Assembly: GCA_016219875.1 (NCBI GenBank)
Contig: JACRJZ010000104.1
Location: forward strand, 1 to 64,000
Direction: 5' to 3'
Length of the DNA: 64,000 bases
Source of the DNA: Verrucomicrobiota bacterium
Lineage (GTDB): Bacteria; Verrucomicrobiota; Verrucomicrobiia; Limisphaerales; JACRJZ01
The notes under the pieces were generated by a model that saw only the letters and a list, made by a program, of their open reading frames with translations, did no database searches and was not told where the DNA came from. Within the stretch, counting starts at the first letter, position 1. Each line of letters begins with the position of its first letter. A program made the translations under genes and the position numbers. Positions 55,002 to 62,720 of the stretch are shown here, piece after piece.

Positions 55002-55856
55002 CTACGCCCGCCGCGCAACCAAAATTCTTGGGCGGCGAGTGTAGTCCTCGTCCACCGCTTCGACAACCCACTTCTGTTCACAGAGTATTCCCCGAAGCAT
55101 GTCCGCCTGGCCGTCGCCGAACTCCAGCATCATCCGGCCGTCCGCCTTCAACCACGGGGCCGCTTCGCCCGCCAAGCGACGATAGAAGTCCAGTCCGTCC
55201 GCGCCGCCGTCGAGCGCGAGGCGCGGGTCGAAGTCGCGGACCTCCGGCTGCAGCGTGGCGATCTCGGCGCTCGGGATGTACGGCGGGTTGGAGACGAGCA
55301 GGTCAAATTGAAGCCCCGGCGGCAGCGCCGCGAATCCGTCTCCGCAGTAAAGGCAAACACGATCCGAGACGTTGTGACGGGCCGAGTTCTCCTTCGCCAA
55401 CGCCACCGCCTCCGGCGAAACCTCGACCGCGTGGACCGTGGCGAACGGCGTCTTCACTGCGATCACGATGCCCAGACAGCCGGTGCCCGCGCCGAAGTCC
55501 AGAACGGTCGAGGGTCGCGAGTCGAGCGTCGAGAGCCAGCGCCCAGTGCGCTCGGCCAGCAGTTCCGTTTCGGGCCGCGGCACGAGGGCGGATCGGTTGA
55601 CGGCGATTTCGAGTCCGCAGAAACAAGCCGTGCCCAGAATATGCTGAAGCGGCTCGCGCTGGGCGCGCCGCCGCACCATGCCGCGCAGCGTCTCCAGTTC
55701 CGCGTCCGTCAACGCGCGCTCGAAGTTCAGATAGAGCTGCAGCCGCGGCAGCTTGAGCACTTGCGCGAGCATCTCCTCGATATTGCGGCGCGGCGACTCC
55801 ACGCCTTTCTGCGCGAGGAACTCCGTGCTGCGCTGGATGACTTCAAGGACCGTCAC
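55002..55856 (-). CDS. prmC: Peptide chain release factor N5-glutamine methyltransferase
   Basis: PrmC methylates the GGQ glutamine of release factors RF1 and RF2 using SAM. The 284-residue length is normal. The N-terminal helical domain leads to the Rossmann domain with LDFGAGTGCLGI (SAM-binding) and the catalytic NPPYIP. The start is GTG 55856. The usual prfA neighbour is absent. Between the two domains a short array of TCGAG-type heptads reads STLDSRPST in frame, a repeat insertion also seen in dnaE. Confidence 0.95.
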   Translation of the reverse strand: MTVLEVIQRSTEFLAQKGVESPRRNIEEMLAQVLKLPRLQLYLNFERALTDAELETLRGMVRRRAQREPLQHILGTACFCGLEIAVNRSALVPRPETELLAERTGRWLSTLDSRPSTVLDFGAGTGCLGIVIAVKTPFATVHAVEVSPEAVALAKENSARHNVSDRVCLYCGDGFAALPPGLQFDLLVSNPPYIPSAEIATLQPEVRDFDPRLALDGGADGLDFYRRLAGEAAPWLKADGRMMLEFGDGQADMLRGILCEQKWVVEAVDEDYTRRPRILVARRA

Positions 55857-55914
55857 GCGCGGCAGAGTAAATTCAACGCTCGAAGTTCAAAGTTCAAAGT
55901 TCAAAGTTGAAGCC

Positions 55915-56126
55915 CTGAGCCGTAACAATTCAGTGGAACCACGAAATACACGAAACACACGAAAGGAAGACCAAAAAAGACCGTGGCTGGCGCGGGGACG
56001 GAAAGGTTCCTCAGTGCTGTCAGCTTTTGGTGACGCCGGCGCCTCCGCTCCCCACCGCGGTTCAGCCTTTGTTTTCGTGTCTTTCGTGTGTTTCGTGGTT
56101 CCCTCGACTGCATGGATACGGCTGAG
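55915..56126. repeat. Inverted-repeat element, family D, copy 3
   Basis: The arms contain GGAACCACGAAATACACGAA and TTTCGTGTGTTTCGTGGTTC and continue outward (GAGCCGTAACAATTCAG with CTGCATGGATACGGCTGAG). The interior shares GGTGACGCCGGCGCC-type sequence with the copy at 6878-7111. It abuts the stop codon of the next gene, and an AAAGTTC heptad array (55880-55906) lies before it. Confidence 0.78.
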
Positions 56127-56127
56127 A

Positions 56128-57714
56128 TCACGCTTCCTCGATCAACTGCAGCTTGAGCCGCGCGCAGAGTTCTTTCACCTGCGGCTCGAGATCACCGTAG
56201 AAGGTGACGCGGTGCCAGCCCATGCTCCAATGCTCGGTCAGTTTCTCCAGGTCGCCCTTGACGACGGCCTCCAATTTGGTGCGGCAGGCCAGGTCGCTCG
56301 GATTGTTGCCCATCGTCTTGGCCCGGTGGATGAGCACTTGCCGGGTGGTGGGATTGATTTCGAGCGTCGTGGTCAGGTACCCCACCGGCAAGAGCGAGCG
56401 CATCGACGCCCCCTGGCGATCTTCCGAGTGCGTGAGGATCTGATACGGACTCGCCGTCCCGTCGCGCCCGAAGGGTTTGGTCGGGGCCACGCAATGCGCA
56501 TAAACGATGACGTTCTTCGAGGTGTCGATCACCGGGTCCGAGATGTAGCCGGGCCGGCCCGTCAGCACGCCCATGATCGCCATCGTCAGCGCGGACATCT
56601 GATCGGCCTCACAACCGCCGACGAACCCGTCGTCATTCAACTGGCAAAAGCCCAGGCACGGGTAAGCCTTCAAGTGGCCACCGTAAAAGCCGCCCAGGCA
56701 ATTGATGCTGATCCCGCGGGCGCCGTGCTTGTCCAACAACTGTTTCATCCCGACATACATCGCGCCGGATTTCTCGATGACCTCGGATTGGACTCCACCG
56801 AGCGATTGGGCCTTGGCCATCCACCGCTCGGCAAACGTCCGGGCGACTTTCGCGTCGGCCTGAGCGTAGGCGCCCGCCATCTCCTCAAAAGTGATGGGAA
56901 CCAACTCCACGCCGGTGACCTCCTTGCTCGCTTTGCGAAAGGCGTCGCCACCCCAGCCGCCGCCCACGACCAGGAGGCGGGTTTGACGGAGTTGCGGCAA
57001 TGCCTTGTCCATGTCGAGCGAGCGGACGGGGTCGCTGTGGCAAACCCAGTCGGTCACGGCGGGAGTGTTCTTGCGTCGAGTCGCGCGAAACGCGGCGATC
57101 GTGTCCGTGTTGCTCTTGGTTTTCGCCAGCCCGGCGAACTGGCGCGCGGAGGCGGCGAGGTGCTGATCGTTCGCGGAACTGACCCAATCCACCGGCTTGC
57201 CGGCGCTCATGATTTTGGCGATGTCGCGGAGGAAAAGCCCCGACCCGCCAAACAAATTGTCCACGAGCAACGTGGGTTTGCCCGTGGCACACAGCTTGAC
57301 GATGTCGTTGTTCCAGCCAAGACCCTGAACACTGACCAGGTAGCCGTCCACCTCGGCGTCCAGCTTGAGCACGTCGTCAGCTTGCTTGGGATCGTTCATG
57401 AGGCGGGCCGCCAGGAACTCCACGTCCGGGCACTGCTGGGTCAACAGGGTCGTGATTTGTTGGCGGCGGGCCTCGAAGTCGTAGCCGATGTGGGGCCAGA
57501 TCGGTTTGTCATTGGGCGTTTCACAGAAGACCAGCCGGACTTTCGTTCGCTTGGCGCGTGGCTCGGCAGACCAGGCGGAAAGGCCGCCGGCGAGCGACAC
57601 CGCACCGCAGGCCATGCAGGACGCGCAGCAGGAGACGAACCGGCGTCGGGTGATGCCAGAGTCAGGATCAACTAGGCGAGTTGGAGGCAGAGGAAGGGCG
57701 TTCAGTGTTTTCAT
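56128..57714 (-). CDS. Tat-exported fucose isomerase-like protein
   Basis: A 528-residue protein with a twin-arginine signal (SGITRRRFVSCCASC) and then an L-fucose/arabinose isomerase-like fold (FLAARLMNDPKQADDVLKLD, VQGLGWNNDIVKL, INCLGGFYGGHLKAYPCLGF). Such proteins are common in Verrucomicrobiota and Planctomycetota, where export to the periplasm is unusual for an isomerase; activity is unproven. The metal-binding set (Glu, Asp, His) could not be assigned fully. The gene is flanked by a family D element and the ArsR-ParD operon, which is divergent. Confidence 0.85.
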   Translation of the reverse strand: MKTLNALPLPPTRLVDPDSGITRRRFVSCCASCMACGAVSLAGGLSAWSAEPRAKRTKVRLVFCETPNDKPIWPHIGYDFEARRQQITTLLTQQCPDVEFLAARLMNDPKQADDVLKLDAEVDGYLVSVQGLGWNNDIVKLCATGKPTLLVDNLFGGSGLFLRDIAKIMSAGKPVDWVSSANDQHLAASARQFAGLAKTKSNTDTIAAFRATRRKNTPAVTDWVCHSDPVRSLDMDKALPQLRQTRLLVVGGGWGGDAFRKASKEVTGVELVPITFEEMAGAYAQADAKVARTFAERWMAKAQSLGGVQSEVIEKSGAMYVGMKQLLDKHGARGISINCLGGFYGGHLKAYPCLGFCQLNDDGFVGGCEADQMSALTMAIMGVLTGRPGYISDPVIDTSKNVIVYAHCVAPTKPFGRDGTASPYQILTHSEDRQGASMRSLLPVGYLTTTLEINPTTRQVLIHRAKTMGNNPSDLACRTKLEAVVKGDLEKLTEHWSMGWHRVTFYGDLEPQVKELCARLKLQLIEEA

Positions 57715-57828
57715 AGTTCATCATCTGACGCCAGCAGGGCAAAAGGTCATCAATGGATTCGGGGCAGACGCGCCGAACCATTTCCGAAGGTTGACCGCCT
57801 CTCCTGATTCCGGTAAACCAGCGCCGAC

Positions 57829-58392
57829 ATGACCACCGCAGGTCTCAGGAACGCCGACACGCAGACTCGCTACCGGGCGCAGGCCAGGATTCTCAAGGCC
57901 CTCTCCCACCCGACGCGCCTCTTCATGGTGGATGAACTCTCCCTCGGCCCGCGCAGCGTGCGGGAGCTGACCGACCTGGTCGGCTCGGAGATGTCCACCG
58001 TCTCCAAGCACCTGAGTTTGCTCAAACACGCCGGCATCGTGGCCGACGAAAAGCGCGGCTCCCAGGTCTTCTATCGGCTGACCACCCCCTGCGTGCTCAA
58101 GTTTTTCCATTGCGTCGAGGCGATCCAGGAGGCCAACAGCGGCACTTGGTATCAGCCGGCGGAACTGGCCGAGTTTGCCCGCCAGGACATGAGCTTGGGA
58201 GCCTACGGCACTCTCAACGAATACGTCCGTGACTTGCTGCGCAAGCGCCGTGAGGAACGCATCCAGCAGGACGTGCGTTGGTTGGAAGAGGCCGTTCAAG
58301 GCGCTCCGGCCGATGACCCCGGAGAAGAGTTCTACGGGCGCGTGGCGGCCCTGCAAAAGGCCCTCCGCACCGACAAGAAGCGCCGCGCATGA
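57829..58392 (+). CDS. ArsR-type regulator fused to a ParD-like antitoxin domain
   Basis: A 187-residue fusion. Residues about 16-95 are an ArsR-family winged helix (ILKALSHPTRLFMVDELSLG, MSTVSKHLSLLKHAGIV). Residues about 110-187 (LAEFARQDMSLGAYGTLNEY, VRDLLRKRREERIQQD) resemble the helical part and toxin-binding tail of ParD-type antitoxins, without the N-terminal DNA-binding strand. The gene overlaps the PIN toxin gene by 4 bases (ATGA). The ArsR part probably supplies operator binding and the ParD-like part toxin binding. No metal-sensing cysteine pair of the classical kind is seen. Confidence 0.88.
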   Translation: MTTAGLRNADTQTRYRAQARILKALSHPTRLFMVDELSLGPRSVRELTDLVGSEMSTVSKHLSLLKHAGIVADEKRGSQVFYRLTTPCVLKFFHCVEAIQEANSGTWYQPAELAEFARQDMSLGAYGTLNEYVRDLLRKRREERIQQDVRWLEEAVQGAPADDPGEEFYGRVAALQKALRTDKKRRA

Positions 58393-58805
58393 GGGTGGTC
58401 TTCGATGCCGGGGTCGTGCTGGCGGGCGCAGGCTGGCGGCACGAAGCCCATCATTGCCTGGTGCTCGCGGCCAAACGCATCGCTCTCCCCTACGCCACTT
58501 CTGAGACACTGGACGAACTCCAGCGCGTCGCCCGCCGCATGGAAGCCGAAGGCTGGTTCAAGAAACACGATCCTTGGCCCACCCTGAAGTGGTACCTCGG
58601 TTTTGCCCGGCGCGTCGAACCAGCGCCCCTGGGACAGCAGCGCAGCCGGGATGTGAAGGACGATCCCTACCTGGCTTGTGCGCTGGCATCACGAGCGCGC
58701 TTCTTGATCTCGCGGGATTCCGACCTGCTGGCGCTCGGCAAGCCTTTCGGCATCGAAATCCTCACCCCACGCGCTTTCCTCAGCCGCGTCGCGGCGCTTT
58801 TCTGA
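58389..58805 (+). CDS. PIN-domain ribonuclease toxin
   Basis: A 138-residue PIN-domain protein, presumed RNase toxin. The expected acidic residues are present: Asp6 in VVFDAGV, a Glu in ATSETLDEL, and two later Asp in DVKDDPYLACAL and LISRDSDLLAL. It belongs to the class with the C-terminal LISRDSDLL motif. It is translationally coupled to the ArsR-ParD gene by a 4-base overlap, which marks the pair as a toxin-antitoxin unit. Confidence 0.9.
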   Translation: MRVVFDAGVVLAGAGWRHEAHHCLVLAAKRIALPYATSETLDELQRVARRMEAEGWFKKHDPWPTLKWYLGFARRVEPAPLGQQRSRDVKDDPYLACALASRARFLISRDSDLLALGKPFGIEILTPRAFLSRVAALF

Positions 58806-58842
58806 CCCGCAGGAAACCGCCCGCCGATGTCATCAAGGGGGC

Positions 58843-59049
58843 AGCACGGCGGAGAAACTCGACCTGCGCTGGCTGGCTTTCTAGAAGGACCGCATCTACC
58901 TGGCCGCATCCGTCTTCCGCTTCGTGGAGGAACTGCCACCGGAAGAACTCGCCACGCTCTGGAGTCGCCTACACTCGGCCGACTTGTCGGTGAAGGCGAA
59001 TCGGCGGCAGCGGAAATATGTGCTTGAGGACAATCCCGCCGTTTGTGAA
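58843..59049 (+). pseudogene. Gene remnant with an internal stop
   Basis: The frame reads STAEKLDLRWLAF, then TAG, then KDRIYLAASVFRFVEELPPE, ELATLWSRLHSADL and NRRQRKYVLEDNPAV. The sequence after the stop is protein-like, with no start codon and no recognised family. It fills most of the 346-bp gap between the PIN gene and the dCTP-deaminase cassette, and suggests a former gene here. Confidence 0.5.
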
Positions 59050-59151
59050 GCGAAGCCGATGTGGAGAATGAGTGAGGGTGGACCGAAAGGAGTCTCTACG
59101 GACGCATGCCTTTCGCACATGTGAAGCATGCCTCACTTGTTCGGACGGCAT

Positions 59152-59796
59152 CTATGGCTTCGTCGTTGGAGAATTACCCGAGTGGCCCCAGAAGATCATC
59201 TCGTCGTCGAGACGCTTGGTGAAAAACTGTGGTAGCCCGGCTTCAGTCGGGCAGTCGTAGCGGCCTTCATATGCAGAGGCAATTGCCTCACCTGTCGTTT
59301 TGACGTCGTAAAAGACCAACTGGCCGATCAATAGGCCGGGATACAATGCAATCGGGCTGTCGCTCAGGTTCGCCAGCTCAAGGGTGAGGCACCCTTTGAA
59401 TCCAGGTTGTACCACGGATGCCGTCGCGACCACCAACCCAAGCCTTCCCCAGGAAGACCGGCTGGCGACCTGACAGAAAACCGACTTGGGAAGGGAAATG
59501 TACTCCAGCGTTGCGGCTAAAATGAGTTGGTTCGGATGGAGAATGAACTCCGAATGATATCTGAGTCGCACCCGATCGTAGAGTCGCTTCTCAACCTGCT
59601 CGACCCGCCTCGGATCGGTGACGTCATGGCTGGCCACGAATGTGCGGCGCGGCACAATGATGGAAGAGCCGAGCCGCACGTCAATTGAAGCAGGGCCAAT
59701 CTGATTCGGAGAGAGAAGTGGTGTGACGATAAGCTTGCGGCCATACTCAGCTTGTTCGATCAGCTCTTGCAGCGCTTGCTTGTTGAGAACGCTCAT
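59152..59796 (-). CDS. dCTP deaminase/dUTPase-like protein
   Basis: A 214-residue trimeric dCTP deaminase-type protein. The fold is visible in IGPASIDVRLGSSI, SRSSWGRLGLVVATASVVQP and GFKGCLTLELANLSD; Glu140 in GCLTLELAN lines up with the catalytic glutamate of dCTP deaminase (Glu138 in E. coli). The C-terminal part (RYDCPTEAGLPQFF) resembles the lid that closes the active site. Its ATG overlaps the preceding gene's stop by 4 bases (ATGA). In this operon the role may be nucleotide depletion in phage defence, since dCTP deaminases are known to do that; this is inference. Confidence 0.88.
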   Translation of the reverse strand: MSVLNKQALQELIEQAEYGRKLIVTPLLSPNQIGPASIDVRLGSSIIVPRRTFVASHDVTDPRRVEQVEKRLYDRVRLRYHSEFILHPNQLILAATLEYISLPKSVFCQVASRSSWGRLGLVVATASVVQPGFKGCLTLELANLSDSPIALYPGLLIGQLVFYDVKTTGEAIASAYEGRYDCPTEAGLPQFFTKRLDDEMIFWGHSGNSPTTKP

Positions 59797-61241
59797 ACGT
59801 TTCGAGTCGATTCCCAAGATCTGAACTCGCGCTGGACGTACGAAACCTCGAGTGCTTTTGCAGTCAGCTGTTCCACCTTCTGAACTCGTCGGTGTATTTC
59901 TTTCGAACCGACCGAGCCGCCGTCGCGGGCCGAGAGGACGTGCATCCGGAACAGCGCGGAAGCGTTGAGGATTGTCCCAAAGGATGCAGGGATACCAAGG
60001 AGCGTTCCGTCGGGAATGATGTTTGGCAGGATGTCGGCGTCGAGTCTCCGGATCAACTCAAAGACCTGTTCACCCGATACCGCCGAGAATTCAGGGTGGT
60101 TTTGAAATTGCGTGAGAACCTCTTTGTTGCATCTATCCACGAATCTACGCAGCCCCTGTTTCAGATCGGGCAGCGCCTTTTCAGCGGCTTGCTGAAGAGC
60201 CTTCGCATCTCCATCGCCCACAGGGCGCGCGGAAATGTGGTCTGCCTGATGAGCCACCGGAATGCCGGTTAAATGCTGAGGAATCGTTTTCAACAAGTCC
60301 TTCTCGTTTGGCATCGCATCGAACTTGTGTCGCAGGTCACGGTCGAAGGCATCTAATCGCACTGTTCCCTGCACACAGCTTAGCCTGAAGGCGAAACTTG
60401 GATATGCATGCGTGTTGGAGTCCTTGGGGCTCAGGGCAATGCTCCAAGAATTCTGATCCGCACCCCACCCCATCTCATGCAGCGACAGCAAGAATGCAGG
60501 ACCGGCAATCAAGGCTCCGACGAGGTCAGCGAACAACTCCGTGGCGATGGCCATGATCACCCACGCACACCGGCTGGCGCGTCTGCCGGCTGAACCGGCC
60601 TCTTGGGCGACAAGACTAGACCTGATGGCTTTGAAGACAGCGTCACATTCTGCCGCGAGGATGCTCCATATCTGCTGCTCCTTCGCCCAATACAGAGCAT
60701 GGCCAAACTCGTGACCGATGTTGGCGTAGAGCGGCAGGTTTTCGTCCTCGAGAGACGAGATTTGCAGACAGTAGATCTCCTTCCCGCCAAGGATACGTGT
60801 GACTTCCGGTGGTGGGAGGACGGTCTCAAGCAGCAGCATCAGGCGACGACTAAACGACCTGATGCCGTAGTTGTGCTCCTCAAAGAGCGAGTAAAAGATT
60901 TGAGTGTCATCTGACGGAAACAGCAAACGCCAGAAGTGATCGCAGTAGCTAACAAGCGGCCAAGAGATACGGTCACTCGTGGACGCCTCGACTTCCCCAA
61001 CTAGGCGCTGCATCTGGATAAGCGCTCGGTAAAGCGCCTCGGGGCTCATCGCTTGCCAGTGTGCCTCGTTGCCTAGGCTACCCAGCGCAGCCAGTAGCAA
61101 GTTCCGGGCTACGAGCGATGAAGAAGTGGGAAATTCCGCCGTGTCAATCTGAGCCACCTGTCGCTTGGTCTTCTCGACCAGTGCGAGTGATTTCGACAAG
61201 ACCAACGCATCGACTTGGGAGGCCATATCCCGCAGCTTCAA
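59793..61241 (-). CDS. Putative zinc metalloprotease (HEFGH motif)
   Basis: A 482-residue protein with HEFGH at residues 177-181, a third-ligand candidate Glu235 in TELFADLVG, and HAYPSFAFRL at about 278-287. Together these match the H-E-x-x-H, E-x-x-x-D and H-x-P-x-x-R pattern of soluble zinc peptidase-like proteins. No signal peptide is seen, so it is probably cytoplasmic. The start is TTG 61241, overlapping the upstream stop by 4 bases; ATG 61226 is an alternative. The flanking helical regions are not recognised. It sits between the helical gene and the dCTP deaminase gene in one operon. Confidence 0.8.
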   Translation of the reverse strand: MKLRDMASQVDALVLSKSLALVEKTKRQVAQIDTAEFPTSSSLVARNLLLAALGSLGNEAHWQAMSPEALYRALIQMQRLVGEVEASTSDRISWPLVSYCDHFWRLLFPSDDTQIFYSLFEEHNYGIRSFSRRLMLLLETVLPPPEVTRILGGKEIYCLQISSLEDENLPLYANIGHEFGHALYWAKEQQIWSILAAECDAVFKAIRSSLVAQEAGSAGRRASRCAWVIMAIATELFADLVGALIAGPAFLLSLHEMGWGADQNSWSIALSPKDSNTHAYPSFAFRLSCVQGTVRLDAFDRDLRHKFDAMPNEKDLLKTIPQHLTGIPVAHQADHISARPVGDGDAKALQQAAEKALPDLKQGLRRFVDRCNKEVLTQFQNHPEFSAVSGEQVFELIRRLDADILPNIIPDGTLLGIPASFGTILNASALFRMHVLSARDGGSVGSKEIHRRVQKVEQLTAKALEVSYVQREFRSWESTRNV

Positions 61242-61735
61242 GCCACGAGCGCGGATTCGGTTTGCTGAAGTAGCCGCGAGAGGAGGTCATGGAGAATCCG
61301 AAATTCCGTTTTCGGCGGATCATTATCAGGAAACAATCGCTCCGAAACCTGCTCCGAAACCTTCGCGACGTAGCCCTCCAAAGCGTTGATGAGTCGCGCG
61401 GATTTCTCCGCGAAAGAAGGCTTTTGGGATCGAAGCCATTCTCGAAAGCGCGGCAGATCTTGAAGCATTGTCCGCAAGTCAACATCCAGCGAATAGCCGT
61501 AACCAACAGCTTTGTAAGCGAGGAACGCCGCCGAGGAGAGATCGGTATCGGTGTTCCTAGTTTCCAGCTCTTTCTTGAGAAAAGCCGCGAGAGCAAGCAA
61601 CCTCGCCCTGTCCAGATCCGCGATTTCTTTGAGGCTTGCCGCCGTTTGAACGCGTTCGAGAGCGTGCTCCATCGACTTGAGATGGCTCCACAATTCGGCG
61701 TAGTCGCCAGCACTTTTCATCGCTTGCGGTATCAT
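61238..61735 (-). CDS. Small helical protein, first gene of the cassette
   Basis: A 165-residue, mostly helical protein (YAELWSHLKSMEHALERVQT, LLALAAFLKKELETR, LINALEGYVAKVSEQVSERL) of unknown family. It has no transmembrane segment or signal peptide. It is the first gene of a three-gene unit in which each gene overlaps the next by 4 bases, so all three products are probably made together. ATG 61735 is used; ATG 61720 is possible. Base composition of the cassette looks clearly less GC-rich than that of the surrounding genes. Confidence 0.75.
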   Translation of the reverse strand: MIPQAMKSAGDYAELWSHLKSMEHALERVQTAASLKEIADLDRARLLALAAFLKKELETRNTDTDLSSAAFLAYKAVGYGYSLDVDLRTMLQDLPRFREWLRSQKPSFAEKSARLINALEGYVAKVSEQVSERLFPDNDPPKTEFRILHDLLSRLLQQTESALVA

Positions 61736-62136
61736 GGCGCCACTATATCGCGCTCTCAGACTTGAGGCGCAAGACCTTTTTCTGCCAAACCACCGCGACG
61801 CAATGCGAGCGGCGACATGTGTGCATTATTGGTTTCTGGCAACGACGCCTCAAGGCTTGATTTCGCGCACCAGAACAGGGTGCAATGACGCTCTTCTTCG
61901 ACCCAAGTGCTGCTGCCCCACAGACAAAGCCATTGCCGATGATATGCATTGAAACGAGTGCCGCGATGTTACCAGCCGGAGTTGGTCGATGCTGTCAACG
62001 GCCTGCCACTGGCGGTCATCAAGTTGAAGAAGGACGGCGTGCAGGGCCTCGTTGAGAGATGAAGGGCTTCGAGAGCGTCGCCAGCCGTCGCCAAATCCTC
62101 AGTCACAGATGAGACCGGAACGGATAGAGTGCTGCC
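61736..62136. other. 401-bp spacer with one gene scrap
   Basis: Apart from the HsdR-like scrap at 61961-62062, nothing coding is supported. The promoter of the three-gene cassette should lie in its first part. Confidence 0.45.
61961..62062 (+). pseudogene. Scrap resembling a type I restriction HsdR subunit
   Basis: The frame reads QPELVDAVNGLPLAVIKLKK and DGVQGLVER, then TGA. It resembles the nuclease motif of HsdR (P-D-L-V...VNGLPLVVIELKKPGV), but the catalytic Glu of the E-x-K is replaced by Lys here. No other part of a type I restriction gene is seen on either side, so this is a short leftover. Confidence 0.6.
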
Positions 62137-62373
62137 ATGAGTTACGTGACCGTCGAAGTCGAGATCGCGCGCGGACGCATCGTGTTGAGCGAGCCGGAGC
62201 GGCTTCCACAAACCGGGCGTGGCCTGCTGACGATCTTGCAGCCAGCAGCGTCTTCGCCCGCTGTCCTAAAGCCGCCCCGTCAACGCGTCGAACTGCCGCT
62301 CATTCGTGGTGATGGCAAGAGCTTGATCCATCCCACGCCAGAGGAACTCGATGCCAGCCTCTGGGGGGATTAA
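62137..62373 (+). CDS. Antitoxin of a PIN-toxin pair
   Basis: A 78-residue protein starting SYVTVEVEIARGRIVLSEPE and ending HPTPEELDASLWGD. The beta-strand N terminus and the PTPEELDASLW tail resemble antitoxins found just ahead of VapC-type PIN genes. Its stop codon overlaps the start region of the broken PIN gene downstream. The reading frame is intact. Confidence 0.78.
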   Translation: MSYVTVEVEIARGRIVLSEPERLPQTGRGLLTILQPAASSPAVLKPPRQRVELPLIRGDGKSLIHPTPEELDASLWGD

Positions 62374-62627
62374 GCTGACCGACGCCAACGTGGGCTGACG
62401 GTGGCGTTCTCCGATCACAGCCATCACGGCAAGGCGCGGGCTTGGTTCGAAGCGCAGGCAGACGACACGTGTGCCTTCTGCCGCGTGACTCAAATGGCCC
62501 TGCTGCGGCATCTGACCAATGCCAGGATCATGGGAGCGTTTGTGCAAAGTCAGCAGGGGGCTTGGAAAAACTGCGACAAGCTTTTCATGGGTGCCGGCGT
62601 CGGACGCTCCGATGCCATTGGGGATTG
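62371..62627 (+). pseudogene. Decayed PIN-domain toxin next to an intact antitoxin
   Basis: The first codons (KLTDANV) read in one frame and hit a TGA, while the rest reads in another (VAFSDHSHHGKARAWFEAQA, DDTCAFCRVTQMALLRHLTN, ARIMGAFVQSQQGAWKN). Both parts match the N-terminal half of VapC-type toxins, with a start-codon change (ATT), a frameshift near 62392 and loss of the C-terminal half after CDKL. The toxin is dead, which relieves the need for the antitoxin that is still intact. Confidence 0.8.
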
Positions 62628-62700
62628 AGCCTCTTCACGTCCGCGGCTACGGGGTTTTGCATTCGGCTTCCGGGAAAGAAGTTTGAGCCGCGCGGCGTCG
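62626..62700. repeat. Divergent hairpin element, family C
   Basis: Contains GAGCCTCTTCACGTCCGCGG and GGCGTCGGCTGCTAC, a partly decayed version of the family C arms. It separates the toxin scrap from the response-regulator gene. Confidence 0.6.
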
Positions 62701-62720
62701 GCTGCTACGCTGCCCGTGCT

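Noticed and set aside
61969..62211. Small minus-strand frame opposite the HsdR-like scrap
   Set aside because: No protein-like features; it mirrors the plus-strand scrap and the antitoxin start.
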